DNA of 64,000 bases. Origin: Telluria beijingensis. Lineage in GTDB: Bacteria; Pseudomonadota; Gammaproteobacteria; Burkholderiales; Burkholderiaceae_D. The notes beneath the pieces are model-generated. The model was not told the DNA's origin and made no database searches. It saw nothing but the letters and a program-made list of their open reading frames with translations. Of this stretch, positions 21,414-30,349 are shown piece by piece. The translations under genes and the position numbers were made by a program. Every line of letters starts with the position of its first letter. The stretch's first letter is position 1. The stretch lies in assembly GCF_030770395.1 (NCBI RefSeq), contig NZ_CP132480.1, positions 2,819,386 to 2,883,385 of the forward strand, written 5' to 3'.

Positions 21414-22175
21414 ATGACACAGCCCCTCACCCAGCACGCCGAGCCGCCCCTGAACATCCACGCGCTCAAGTCCTGCGCGCAGTGCAGCATGCACCAGCTG
21501 TGCCTGCCGATGGGACTGGAGAACGACGAGATCGACCGCCTGGACAAGATCATCGGCCGCCGCCGCCGGCTGCAGCGCGACGATCGCCTGTATGGCGTGG
21601 GCGAGCCGTTCCGCAACCTGTACGCGGTGCGCTTCGGCCACTTCAAGACCTACCAGCTGAATGCGGCCGGCGAGGCGCAGATCACCGGCTTCCAGATGGC
21701 CGGCGAGCTGCTGGGCATGGACGCGATCAGCGGCACCCACCATTGCGACGCGGTGGCGCTGGAAGATTCCGAGGTGTGCGAGATCCCGTTCGCGCGCCTG
21801 GAAGACCTGTTCGGCGAAGTGCCGACCCTGCTGCGCCACTTCCACCGCATCATGAGCCAGGAAATCACGCGCGAGCAGAACGTCATGCTCCTGCTCGGGA
21901 ATATGCGCGCCGAACAGCGCTTCGCCGTCTTCCTGGTCAACCTGTCGGCGCGCTACGCCACCCGCGGCTATGCGGCCAACCGCTTCCAGCTGCGCATGTC
22001 GCGCGAAGACATCGGCAACTACCTGGGCCTGACCATCGAGAGCATCAGCCGCCTGCTGTCGCGCTTCAAGAAACAGGGCTGGATCGAAGTCGACAAGCGC
22101 GAACTGACCCTGCTCGATCCGGCCAAGCTGAAGGCGCTGGCGGCCGGCACCGACGTGTGCAGCCCGATGGCTTGA
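21414..22175 (+). CDS. fnr: FNR-type oxygen-sensing transcriptional regulator
   Basis: 253 aa CRP/FNR regulator. The four [4Fe-4S] ligands of FNR are present: Cys21, Cys24 and Cys30 (CAQCSMHQLC), and Cys122 in SEVCEIPF; Cys111 is extra. The C-terminal helix-turn-helix (MSREDIGNYLGLTIESISRLL) keeps the E-SR recognition residues expected for TTGAT half-sites. Under low oxygen it should dimerise and activate respiratory genes. Matching boxes occur in this window before ccoN, a zinc-finger gene, hemN and a usp gene. A TATAAT sits at 21377-21382 upstream. An AraC-type gene follows four bases after the stop. Confidence 0.94.
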   Translation: MTQPLTQHAEPPLNIHALKSCAQCSMHQLCLPMGLENDEIDRLDKIIGRRRRLQRDDRLYGVGEPFRNLYAVRFGHFKTYQLNAAGEAQITGFQMAGELLGMDAISGTHHCDAVALEDSEVCEIPFARLEDLFGEVPTLLRHFHRIMSQEITREQNVMLLLGNMRAEQRFAVFLVNLSARYATRGYAANRFQLRMSREDIGNYLGLTIESISRLLSRFKKQGWIEVDKRELTLLDPAKLKALAAGTDVCSPMA

Positions 22176-22179
22176 TCTC

Positions 22180-22938
22180 ATGACGACGCAGCCTTCCTGC
22201 GACCTGCACCTGCGCAGTTACGACCGGATACACTGGGGCGATAGGCACGAGTACGCCCAGCTGGTGCTCCCGTTGCATGGCGAAGTGCTGCTCGACATCG
22301 AGGAACGGTGCGGCCGGCTCGATCCCCTGCATGGCGCCCTGGTGGCGCCGGGCGCCTGGCATGCGCAATCGAGCCAGGCCGCCAATGGCTCGCTGATCGT
22401 CGACGTCGACGGCGCCGCCTTTCACTCCGGCCCCTGGCAGCAACTGCTGGAGCGGCCTTTTGTCACGCTCGGCCCAGCGGCGCGCAAGCTGGTCGAGTTC
22501 ATGGGCCTGATGGCGGGCGAGAACGCGCCGCCGCGCGCCATGGTGCAGGGCTGGGTGCCGCTGCTGCTCGACACCCTGGGCCTGGACGCGCCACGCGCCA
22601 CCTCGCGCCTGGCCGCCCTGCTGGCGCGCATCGAGGCCGCGCCCGGCCAGGCCTGGAGCACGGAATCGATGGCGCGCGCGGCCAACCTGAGCGTGAGCCG
22701 GCTGCACGCGCGGTTTCGCGAAGAGCTGGACAGCACGCCGCACGCCTGGCTGCTGACATGCCGTCTCGACCGCGCACGTGAATTGCTGGCGGGTAGTGCG
22801 CGCAGCGTGGCCGACATCGCGCTGGCCTGCGGCTTTGCCGACCAGGCCGGCCTGACGCGCGCCATGCGCCGCGCACTGGACACGACGCCGGCCGCCTACC
22901 GGCGCGCATCTTGCGAGAACGGGACAAAGCCGCAGTAG
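22180..22938 (+). CDS. AraC family transcriptional regulator
   Basis: 252 aa. The N-terminal half is a cupin-like sensing domain (HEYAQLVLPLHGEVLLDIEE, GALVAPGAWHAQS). The C-terminal half carries two helix-turn-helix motifs (ESMARAANLSVSRLHARFRE and SVADIALACGFADQAGLTRA) ending in the family signature. It starts four bases after fnr and 61 bp before an EamA exporter gene, all on the same strand, so it may control that exporter. The ligand is unknown. Confidence 0.9.
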   Translation: MTTQPSCDLHLRSYDRIHWGDRHEYAQLVLPLHGEVLLDIEERCGRLDPLHGALVAPGAWHAQSSQAANGSLIVDVDGAAFHSGPWQQLLERPFVTLGPAARKLVEFMGLMAGENAPPRAMVQGWVPLLLDTLGLDAPRATSRLAALLARIEAAPGQAWSTESMARAANLSVSRLHARFREELDSTPHAWLLTCRLDRARELLAGSARSVADIALACGFADQAGLTRAMRRALDTTPAAYRRASCENGTKPQ

Positions 22939-22999
22939 TCCCGGCCAAGACGGCGCCCCGGTGCGGCGTCGAGAATCTCCCTTCATTCGGGAGATTGTC

Positions 23000-23935
23000 A
23001 TGTTGTTCAATCCAACTGCGGGCGGCCTTGACCGCTCCACCCTGCTCGGCATCGGCGCCGGCATCGCCGCCGGCGCGCTCTGGGGCCTGGTGTTCCTGGC
23101 GCCGGAACTGGCGCCCGAATTCCTGCCCATTCAACTCTCGGCCGGCCGCTACCTGGCCTATGGCCTGGTCGCCGCCGTCCTGATCTATCCGGCCTGGGGA
23201 CGACTGCGCCGCAAGCTCGGCTGGCACGCCTGGCGCGCCCTGGCTGGGCTCAGCCTTACCGGCAACATCGTCTATTACCTGTTCCTGGCCAATGCGGTGC
23301 AGCTGGGCGGCGTGGCCATGGCCTCGATCGTGATCGGGCTGCTGCCGATTGCGGTCACGCTGGTGGGATCGCGCGAGCGTGATGCGGTGCCGCTGCGCCG
23401 CCTGCTGCCGTCTCTGCTGCTGAGCGGCGCCGGGCTAGCCTGCATCGGCTGGGAGTCGCTGTCGGCGGCCAGTCCGGGCTCGCTGGCCGGCCTGGCCTGC
23501 GCCTTCGGCGCGCTGGTGTCGTGGACCGTCTTCGCGGTTCACAACAGCCGCTGGCTGGCGCGCCTCGATGGCGTCTCGTCGCATGAATGGAGTTTGCTGG
23601 TCGGCGTGGTGACCGGGCTGATGGCGCTGGTGCTGGCGGTGCCGGCCTTCGTGCTGGCCCCGGGACAGCACGGCATGCCGGCCTGGCTGCAATTCGGCGC
23701 GCTGGTGACGGCGGTCGCCATCCTGTGCTCGGTAGTGGGCAACGCCTTGTGGAACCATGCCAGCCGCGCGCTGCCCCTGAGCCTGATGGGGCAGATGATC
23801 GTGTTCGAGACCATCTTCGCGGCGCTGTATGGTTTTCTGTGGGAAGCGCGCTGGCCGACCGGCTTCGAGGCGGCCGCGCTGGCGCTGCTGGTGGCGGGCG
23901 TGATTTCGTGCGCTTCTGCGCACCGCAGCAAATGA
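23000..23935 (+). CDS. EamA/DMT family transporter
   Basis: 311 aa inner-membrane exporter with about ten hydrophobic helices in two EamA repeats (first GIAAGALWGLVFLAPE, second beginning SLAGLACAFGALVSWTVFA). The family exports amino acids, their derivatives or other small metabolites. The start at 23000 is chosen because GGGAG lies seven bases upstream; an in-frame extension of 13 codons has no such site. It follows the AraC gene and is a plausible target of that regulator. Substrate unknown. Confidence 0.88.
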   Translation: MLFNPTAGGLDRSTLLGIGAGIAAGALWGLVFLAPELAPEFLPIQLSAGRYLAYGLVAAVLIYPAWGRLRRKLGWHAWRALAGLSLTGNIVYYLFLANAVQLGGVAMASIVIGLLPIAVTLVGSRERDAVPLRRLLPSLLLSGAGLACIGWESLSAASPGSLAGLACAFGALVSWTVFAVHNSRWLARLDGVSSHEWSLLVGVVTGLMALVLAVPAFVLAPGQHGMPAWLQFGALVTAVAILCSVVGNALWNHASRALPLSLMGQMIVFETIFAALYGFLWEARWPTGFEAAALALLVAGVISCASAHRSK

Positions 23936-24008
23936 GTGAAACGATTCTCACCGTCCTATATTGATAACTCGACCGCAATGTGGGCGGGGTTCAACGTTAG
24001 AAATTCTT

Positions 24009-24037
24009 TTAACGCCCTAGGTTCAGCAGGCTATAAT
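24009..24037 (+). promoter_or_regulatory. candidate sigma-70 promoter of the small lipoprotein gene
   Basis: A perfect TATAAT at 24032-24037 lies 17 bp after a poor -35 (TTAACG, 24009-24014) in a locally AT-rich stretch, about 30 bp before the lipoprotein start. Confidence 0.4.
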
Positions 24038-24067
24038 TTCCATCAGTAAATTATTATGGAGGCCGTT

Positions 24068-24331
24068 ATGAAGTCGCTCGCCGCATTGTCAGCTGTTGCG
24101 CTCCTCAGTGGATGTGCTGCCGTAGTCGAGCCGGTCAACCTGCCCAATGGCCAAAAGGGTTTCGTTGTCAGTTGCAACGGATCTGTGGATTCTTGGGCTA
24201 AGTGCTATAACGCCGCAGCTCAGCACTGCCCCACAGGCTACGACGTCGTCACGCAGCAGCATGCTTCTACGCCCACCGTACATGGACCAATGGTCACCCG
24301 CGACCTCATAGTCAGCTGCAAGAAGAGCTGA
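24068..24331 (+). CDS. small Cys-containing lipoprotein, function unknown
   Basis: 87 aa. The N-terminus is a lipoprotein signal with lipobox LLSGC (lipidated Cys at about residue 16). The mature part has four further cysteines (SCNGSVDSWAKCYNAA, HCPTGYD, VSCKKS) in an arrangement seen in short secreted proteins of unknown function, probably two disulfides. GGAGG five bases upstream fixes the start. Codon use and flanks are richer in A/T than the neighbours, which may point to recent acquisition. No family name could be assigned with confidence. Confidence 0.7.
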   Translation: MKSLAALSAVALLSGCAAVVEPVNLPNGQKGFVVSCNGSVDSWAKCYNAAAQHCPTGYDVVTQQHASTPTVHGPMVTRDLIVSCKKS

Positions 24332-24373
24332 TGAACCTAACTTCCCGAGCTTCCTGACACATAAGCTCGACTG

Positions 24374-24401
24374 GGCCTGCATCACCACTGCATGCAGGGC
24401 C
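24374..24401. terminator. candidate hairpin between convergent genes
   Basis: GGCCTGCAT and ATGCAGGGCC form a stem with one bulged G between the convergent lipoprotein and MocR genes. No T-run is seen, so its role as a terminator is uncertain. Confidence 0.3.
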
Positions 24402-24429
24402 GGCAACTAGAGCAAATCAAGGAATCTTG

Positions 24430-25863
24430 TTAAGCGCTCCATGTCGCGTCCATTATAGTCCGCAAACGCCGCACCTCCGCCGTGGCGACGTCCGGTGTTC
24501 CAAAATTAGTAAATCCCATTAGTAGTCCGCCCCGGCTCGACCTGCCTACCCGCCAATCGCCCAGCGCCTTGAGGCCCAGACCGCGCGCCTGGGCCGCCGC
24601 TGCCAGCGCCCGGTCATCGTGTCCGGCTGCGAGCCGCGCCAACACATGGATGCCGCCGGCCTGCGGCTGGATCGATATCCGATCACCCAGCTCGCGCGCC
24701 AGCGCGTCGACCAGCCAGCCGCGCCGCTCGGCGTACAGCGCGCGCATCTTGCGCAGGTGGCGCGCGAAGTGGCCCTGCTCCATGAAATCGGCGACCGTCG
24801 CCTGCGGCAGGATCGATCCTGGGCCGGGAAGCAGGTCGACAAGCTCGCGCATGCGCGCCACCTGCGCCGCGGGAACGACCAGGTAGGCCAGCCGCAGTCC
24901 CGGCAGCAGCACCTTGCTGAAGGTGCCGGTGTAGAGCACCCGCCCGTGACGGTCGAGGCTTTTCAGGGCCGGCAAGGGCCGGCCGTGGTAACGGAACTCA
25001 CTGTCGTAGTCGTCCTCGACGATCCAGGCGCGGCTGGCGCGTGCCCATTCCAGCAATTCCAGGCGCCGCGGCAGCGACATCGCCATCCCCATCGGGCTCT
25101 GGTGGGTGGGCGTCACCACCGCGAAGCGCGCGTCCGGCGCGCGCCGCAGGCCATGTGCTACGTCCAGGCCCTCGGCGTCGACCGGGACCGGCGCCAGCCG
25201 CAGGCCCGCGCGCAGCAGGAAGCGCCGGGCCAGGGCGTAGCCGGGATCTTCGTACCACCCCAGGTCGCCGTCGCGCAGCAAGACGCGGCGCACGAGTTCC
25301 AGCGCGCCGTGGTAGCCGGCCGTGACGAACACCTGTTCGGGTGCGCAGTCGATGCCGCGCGAGATGCCGAGATAGGTGGCGATGGAGCGCCGCAACGGCT
25401 CATGGCCGGCGGGATCGGGATAGGTCATCGCCGCCGCGGCCAAGGTGCGCAGCGTGTGCCCGGCCAGGCGCGCCCAGGTCTTGCGCGGGAATGCGTCCAG
25501 CGCCGGCAACCCGAGCTGGAACGGCAGCGCCTGGCCTGGCGCCCCTTGCGGCGAATTGGCGTCCGGCGCGCGTGGCGGCACGGTTCTTGGCCCGGCCGGT
25601 TCGGCCAGCCTCGCCAGCCGCGGCGACACGACCGTCCCGGCCGCGCCCCGTGCCACGAAATACCCTTCGCCCACCAGCATCTGGTAGGCCGCTTCGACGG
25701 TGCCGCGGGCAAGGTTCAATTCGCTGGCCAGGCTGCGCACCGATGGCACCCGGTCGCCCGCCTTCAGCTTGCCGGCGGCGATCGCTTCGCAATAGCGGCG
25801 ATACAGCTGCAGGTAGATCGGTTCGTCCCGCTCGCGAGTGGGTTTCAGGTTCTGGATATCCAC
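24430..25863 (-). CDS. MocR/PdxR-type GntR regulator with aminotransferase domain
   Basis: 477 aa. The N-terminal GntR winged helix (PIYLQLYRRYCEAIAAGKL...VPSVRSLASELNLARGTVEAAY, about residues 15-65) is joined by a linker to a fold-type I aminotransferase domain. The PLP lysine is present in YTGTFSKVLLPGLRL, unlike in the stand-alone aminotransferase at 4.4 kb. MocR regulators use PLP or PLP-amino-acid adducts as effectors and often control adjacent divergent genes. Here the divergent neighbours are an AhpD-like protein and an azoreductase, so these are its likely targets. Confidence 0.92.
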   Translation of the reverse strand: MDIQNLKPTRERDEPIYLQLYRRYCEAIAAGKLKAGDRVPSVRSLASELNLARGTVEAAYQMLVGEGYFVARGAAGTVVSPRLARLAEPAGPRTVPPRAPDANSPQGAPGQALPFQLGLPALDAFPRKTWARLAGHTLRTLAAAAMTYPDPAGHEPLRRSIATYLGISRGIDCAPEQVFVTAGYHGALELVRRVLLRDGDLGWYEDPGYALARRFLLRAGLRLAPVPVDAEGLDVAHGLRRAPDARFAVVTPTHQSPMGMAMSLPRRLELLEWARASRAWIVEDDYDSEFRYHGRPLPALKSLDRHGRVLYTGTFSKVLLPGLRLAYLVVPAAQVARMRELVDLLPGPGSILPQATVADFMEQGHFARHLRKMRALYAERRGWLVDALARELGDRISIQPQAGGIHVLARLAAGHDDRALAAAAQARGLGLKALGDWRVGRSSRGGLLMGFTNFGTPDVATAEVRRLRTIMDATWSA

Positions 25864-25893
25864 GATGTCCCATTCATTTCTTCATTTCTTGCA

Positions 25894-25924
25894 CCTATCT
25901 CATAGGCCATGATCCGCCTATAGT
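25894..25924. promoter_or_regulatory. candidate MocR operator/promoter of the ahpD-like/azoR operon
   Basis: In the 133-bp divergent region CCTAT occurs at 25894-25898 and again at 25917-25921, 23 bp apart (about two helical turns). The first copy also forms an inverted repeat CCTAT-CTC-ATAGG (to 25906). The second overlaps a -10-like TATAGT (25919-25924). Direct repeats of this kind are typical of MocR sites; assignment is by position only. Confidence 0.35.
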
Positions 25925-25996
25925 ATCCACATCGAATGAAGAACGCCATGCGCCATGTACGCAATTGATCAACTGCCCCCTTACCGGAGATTCCTG

Positions 25997-26431
25997 ATGA
26001 GTGCCCCGCAACGCCTGCCCTACTACTCCCTGTCCCCCGCCGCCTATCAGGGCTTCGGCGCCACCAAGAAGGCCCTCGAGAGCAGCCCGCTCGGCAAGGA
26101 GCTGGTCGAACTCGTATGGCTGCGCGTATCGCAGATCAACGGCTGCGCCTTCTGCCTCGAGATGCACGCGAAGGCGCTGCGCGCCGACGGCGTGTCGCAG
26201 GCGAAGCTCGACAGCCTCGCCGGCTGGCGCGTCAGCGAACGTTTCAGCGCGCGCGAACACGCCGCCCTGGCCTGGACCGATGCGCTGGTCCACGTCGACC
26301 GCACCGGCGCGCCGGATGCCGACTACGAACCGCTGAAGGAATACTTCACCGAAGTCGAGATCTCGGACCTGACCTTCGCCGTCGCCCTGATGAGCGCCTT
26401 CAACCGCCTTGCGATCGGGATGCGCCAATGA
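25997..26431 (+). CDS. carboxymuconolactone decarboxylase/AhpD family protein
   Basis: 144 aa. The redox motif CxxC followed by His is intact in NGCAFCLEMHAKAL (about residues 49-62), as in AhpD-type alkylhydroperoxidases. A start at MSAPQRLPYY (25997) is chosen; GGAGA is about ten bases upstream, and the longer frame from 25955 gives no family match. Its stop overlaps the start of the azoreductase (ATGA), so the pair forms a coupled operon, probably for quinone, azo or peroxide stress and controlled by the divergent MocR regulator. Confidence 0.88.
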   Translation: MSAPQRLPYYSLSPAAYQGFGATKKALESSPLGKELVELVWLRVSQINGCAFCLEMHAKALRADGVSQAKLDSLAGWRVSERFSAREHAALAWTDALVHVDRTGAPDADYEPLKEYFTEVEISDLTFAVALMSAFNRLAIGMRQ

Positions 26432-27069
26432 GCCGGCCACTCACCATCCTGCACATCGACTGCAGCCCGCGCGTCGAATCGCACAGCCGCCAGTTGTCCA
26501 GGGCGATGGTCGAGCGGCTGCTGGCACGATACCCCGGCGCCGACGTGCTGCGGCGCGACCTGGGCCTGGAGCCGATCCCGCATACGGACGTCGGCTATGC
26601 CGCCGCCCTGGCCTCGCCCGGCGCGCTGGCGGCCGGCCAGGCCAACGGCGACCTGCAGCTGTCCGAATGGCTGATCCAGGAAGTCGAAGCGGCCGACGTG
26701 CTGGTGATCGGCACGCCGATGAACAACTTCACGCTGCCGTCGGTGTTCAAGGCCTGGATCGACCAGTTGCTGCGGGTCGGCCGCACTATCGGCATGTCGG
26801 CCAGCGGCGAGAAGATCGGACTGCTGCGCGACCGGCCGGTGTACATCGGCGTCGCGTCGGGCGGCGTGTTCAGTGGGCCGCAAGCAAAACAGCCCGACTT
26901 CCTCACGCCCTACCTCGTGGCCGCCTTCGGCTGCGTGGGCTTGACCTCGCTGCAATTCCTGCCGCTGCAGGCGACCGCCTTCCTCGATCCCGCCCAGGTG
27001 GCGGCGAACCGCGAAGCGCTGCTGGCGACCATGGACCTGGACAGTCTCAAAACCGCACGCGCCGCCTGA
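26428..27069 (+). CDS. azoR: FMN-dependent NADH-azoreductase
   Basis: 213 aa flavodoxin-like quinone/azo reductase. The N-terminal FMN-phosphate site reads HIDCSPRVESHSRQLS, the loop GTPMNNFTLPSVFKAWIDQ contacts FMN, and VASGGVFSG follows, all typical of AzoR. Two-electron reduction of quinones and azo compounds with NADH. The start overlaps the upstream AhpD-like stop by four bases (ATGA), which fixes it even though the frame is open much further back. Confidence 0.92.
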   Translation: MSRPLTILHIDCSPRVESHSRQLSRAMVERLLARYPGADVLRRDLGLEPIPHTDVGYAAALASPGALAAGQANGDLQLSEWLIQEVEAADVLVIGTPMNNFTLPSVFKAWIDQLLRVGRTIGMSASGEKIGLLRDRPVYIGVASGGVFSGPQAKQPDFLTPYLVAAFGCVGLTSLQFLPLQATAFLDPAQVAANREALLATMDLDSLKTARAA

Positions 27070-27190
27070 GCGGCGTGCCGGTAGCATCGGCTGCACCCCA
27101 CGGTGCCAGCCGGTGCTACCCGGCGCTTATCGCGGGCCAGCGCGGCTGGCGGCCAGTAAGATCGGCGCACTTCTTACCGATCGTGCCGCC

Positions 27191-29482
27191 ATGTCCACAT
27201 TCCACCTCGCCCTTCGCGGCGCTGCGCTCCTGTTCTCCACCAGCGCGCTGCTCGCCGCCATCCCCCACACGGCCGCCGCCTCGATCCTGCCCGACGTGCC
27301 CGATATCAAGGCCGTTACCGACTACCGGCCGAAGATCCCGCTGCGCGTGTACACCGCCGACAAGGTCCTGATCGGCGAATTCGGTACCGAGCGGCGCGAG
27401 TTCGTCCCGATCGCCAGGGTGCCGGCGCTGATGAAGTCGGCCGTGCTGGCGATCGAGGACACCCGCTTCTACGAGCACGGCGGCGTCGACTGGATCCGCG
27501 CGCTGGGCGCGGCCAAGGCGAATATCGGCGACTTCGGCAGCCAGGGCGCCTCGACCATCACGATGCAGGTGGCGCGCAACTTCTTCCTGTCGCGCGACAA
27601 GACCCTGCCCCGCAAGCTCACCGAGGTCGCCCTCGCCTACAAGATCGAGAAGGCGCTGAGCAAGGACCAGATCCTCGAGGTCTACCTGAACCAGATCTAT
27701 CTCGGCCAGCGCGCCTACGGCTTCGGCAGCGCGGCGCGCACCTATTTCGGCAAGCCGCTGGCCGACCTGACCCTGGCCGAGATGGCGATGCTGGCCGGCC
27801 TGCCGCAAAACCCGTCGAGCAGCAATCCGGTGTCGAATCCGCAGGCGGCGCGCAAGCGCCAGCAGGTCGTCCTCAAGCGCATGCGCGAACTGGCGATGAT
27901 CACCGAGCCCCAGTACCGCCAGGCGCTGGCCGAGAAACTCGCGGTGCGCGGCGACGGCGCCACCTTCAATCCGCGCGCGGCCTGGGTGGCCGAGATCGCG
28001 CGCCAGGCCGTCCATGCGCGCCTCGGCCAGGCCGCCTATGAGCGCGGCATCACGGTCACCACCACCATCGTGGCGGCCGAACAGGACGCGGCCTACGAAT
28101 CGGTGCGCCGCAACGTGCTTGCCTACGACCGGCGCCACGGCTACCGGGGCCCGGAAGCGCGCATCGCGTTGCCGGCCGATGCCGCCGAACGCGAAGACGC
28201 CATCGCCGCCGCCCTGCACAAGCTTTCGTCCGTGGCCGGCCTGGCGCCGGCGGTCGTCACCGCGGCCTCGGCCAAGCGGGTGCGCGCCATGTTCGCCAAC
28301 GGCGAGTCGGTCGAGGTCTCGGGCCCGGGCCTGGCCTTTGCCGCGGGCGCCCTGTCGGCCAAGGCGAAACCCGGCGTGAAGCTGGCGCCGGGCGCCGTCA
28401 TCCGCCTCGCGCGGCCCGCCGGCGGCGCCTGGTCGATCGCCCAGTTGCCCGAGGTAGCCGCGGCCTTCGTGGCACTCGACACCGACACCGGCGCCTACCG
28501 CGCCCTGGTCGGCGGCTTCGATTATTCGCTGCACAAGTTCAACCACGTGACCCAGGCCTGGCGCCAACCGGGATCGAGCATCAAGCCATTCGTTTATTCG
28601 GCGGGCCTGGAGCGCGGCTTCTTCCCCGGCACGCAGATCCTCGACGAACCGCTCGACTTCAGCGCCGAGAAAGCCTATGCCAACTGGTCGCCGCGCAATG
28701 ACGACAATGCCTTCGAGGGCCCGGTGACAGTGCGCCACGCGCTGTCGCGCTCGCGCAATGTGCCGACCGTGCGCATGCTGCGCGCGCTGGACGTCGACTA
28801 TGCCCGCGAACACCTGGCCCGTTTCGGCTTCGACGCCGCACGCCAGCCGCGCAACCTGACGCTCGGCCTGGGCACGGGCGCCGTCACGCCGCTGCAGATG
28901 GCCGGCGCCTACGCGGTGCTGGCCAATGGCGGCTACCGGGTCGAACCATGGCTGATCGCGCGCATCCAGGATGGCGACGGCAAGGTGCTGCTCGAGCAGG
29001 CGCCGCCGGCGCCGAAACAGGAGACCGCACGGGTGCTGGACGCGCGCAATGCCTTCATCGTCGACAGCATGCTGCGCGACGTGACCCGCGTCGGCACCGC
29101 GACGGCGGCCTCGCGCCAGCTGCAGCGGCACGACCTGGCCGGCAAGACCGGCACCACCAGCAATGCGGTCGACGGCTGGTTCGCCGGCTATGGCGGCCAG
29201 GTGGCGGCGGTGGCCTGGATGGGGTACGACGAGCCGCGCTCGCTCGGCGGGCGCGAGTTCGGCTCGACCCTGGCGCTGCCGATGTGGGTCGACTTCATGC
29301 GGGTGGCGCTGGCGAAGACGCCGCAACACGAGCCGCTGCCGCCGGAAGGCGTGGCGCGCGCGGGCGGCGACTGGGTGTATGCCGAGTATGCGGAGCAGGA
29401 ACAGGTTCCCGAGACGGAGACCGGCCTTGAGCGGCTGATCGGGACTTTCTTCACGGACGACGACGACCGCGCATCGCACTGA
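27191..29482 (+). CDS. penicillin-binding protein 1A, bifunctional transglycosylase/transpeptidase
   Basis: 763 aa class A PBP for peptidoglycan synthesis. A single N-terminal hydrophobic segment is followed by the GT51 domain (catalytic Glu in AIEDTRFYEHGGVD; QGASTITMQVARNFFL), a middle OB-like region, and the transpeptidase domain with the three active-site motifs: SSIK (GSSIKPF), SRN (SRSRNVPT) and KTGTT. The start at 27191 (MSTFHLALRG) is preferred over an upstream in-frame ATG at 27113 that adds a non-hydrophobic leader. Convergent with the phosphoesterase gene, whose end abuts its stop. Confidence 0.93.
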   Translation: MSTFHLALRGAALLFSTSALLAAIPHTAAASILPDVPDIKAVTDYRPKIPLRVYTADKVLIGEFGTERREFVPIARVPALMKSAVLAIEDTRFYEHGGVDWIRALGAAKANIGDFGSQGASTITMQVARNFFLSRDKTLPRKLTEVALAYKIEKALSKDQILEVYLNQIYLGQRAYGFGSAARTYFGKPLADLTLAEMAMLAGLPQNPSSSNPVSNPQAARKRQQVVLKRMRELAMITEPQYRQALAEKLAVRGDGATFNPRAAWVAEIARQAVHARLGQAAYERGITVTTTIVAAEQDAAYESVRRNVLAYDRRHGYRGPEARIALPADAAEREDAIAAALHKLSSVAGLAPAVVTAASAKRVRAMFANGESVEVSGPGLAFAAGALSAKAKPGVKLAPGAVIRLARPAGGAWSIAQLPEVAAAFVALDTDTGAYRALVGGFDYSLHKFNHVTQAWRQPGSSIKPFVYSAGLERGFFPGTQILDEPLDFSAEKAYANWSPRNDDNAFEGPVTVRHALSRSRNVPTVRMLRALDVDYAREHLARFGFDAARQPRNLTLGLGTGAVTPLQMAGAYAVLANGGYRVEPWLIARIQDGDGKVLLEQAPPAPKQETARVLDARNAFIVDSMLRDVTRVGTATAASRQLQRHDLAGKTGTTSNAVDGWFAGYGGQVAAVAWMGYDEPRSLGGREFGSTLALPMWVDFMRVALAKTPQHEPLPPEGVARAGGDWVYAEYAEQEQVPETETGLERLIGTFFTDDDDRASH

Positions 29483-30316
29483 TCAGAGTTCGATCAGCAG
29501 CTCAGGACGGAATCCTTCCTGCTCGCCCTTGCCCAGGTAGCCGAGCGGATTGGCCACCACACGGCACGACCAGGAGTGCGGACCGTCGCGGCCCTCGACC
29601 ATGTAGTCGTTCATGCAGTGCAGGTGGCCGTGCAACCACAGCTGCGCGCCCTTGAACAGGTCGTCGAGGGTGTTGCAGAAGCCAGCGGTGCCGGGCGTGA
29701 GGCCATAGCGCGGATCGGCGCTCATCAGGCTCGGCGCGAAATGGGTGACGACCGCCGTCTTGCCGGCGAAGGGCGTGGTCAGCGCCGCGCGCAGCCATGC
29801 CTGGCAATCGAGCGACATGGCGCGGATACCCTCGGCCAGCACCTGCTCGCCTCCCCTCAGGGTGGTGTTCTTGCTGAGGTAGTAGTTCGCCGCGCGGAAG
29901 GCCTTGTCGCGTTGCTGCAGTTGCTTGGTGAGGTCGGACTGGCGCTGTGCCAGCGCGTCGAAGTCGCTCCACAGGGTGGTGCCGATGAAGCGCACGTCGC
30001 CGATGACGACGATCTCGCGGTCGAGCCAGGTGATGCCGTGCCGCTCGCAGGTCGCGCGCAGGCGGGCATAGGTCTCGTCGTGGTCGAGCGAATCGAATTC
30101 GTGGTTGCCGGGGATGAACAGCACTGTCTTGCCGGCCAGCGCAGGCAAGGAAGGCGAAAAGCGTTCGAGGCCGAAATCGGATGTTTCCAGGCGCGAGCCG
30201 GCCTGGTAGGAGCCGATGTCGCCAGCCAGCACCACGACGTCGGCGTCTGGCAGGATGTGCGGCTGGAAGCCGGGATAGCGTTCGAGGTGCAGGTCGGAGA
30301 AAAGCTGGATGCGCAT
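29483..30316 (-). CDS. metallophosphoesterase, calcineurin-like
   Basis: 277 aa. All five metal motifs are seen: DLHLE (D-H), LAGDIG, IPGNHEFD, THFAPS and HGHLHC, so an active two-metal phosphoesterase is expected. No signal peptide, hence cytosolic. Substrate unknown; such proteins act on nucleotides, phosphoproteins or nucleic acids. It ends directly after the PBP stop on the opposite strand. Confidence 0.88.
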   Translation of the reverse strand: MRIQLFSDLHLERYPGFQPHILPDADVVVLAGDIGSYQAGSRLETSDFGLERFSPSLPALAGKTVLFIPGNHEFDSLDHDETYARLRATCERHGITWLDREIVVIGDVRFIGTTLWSDFDALAQRQSDLTKQLQQRDKAFRAANYYLSKNTTLRGGEQVLAEGIRAMSLDCQAWLRAALTTPFAGKTAVVTHFAPSLMSADPRYGLTPGTAGFCNTLDDLFKGAQLWLHGHLHCMNDYMVEGRDGPHSWSCRVVANPLGYLGKGEQEGFRPELLIEL

Positions 30317-30349
30317 GGGCGCCGAGTATAGCGCAAGCGCAGCCCGGTT

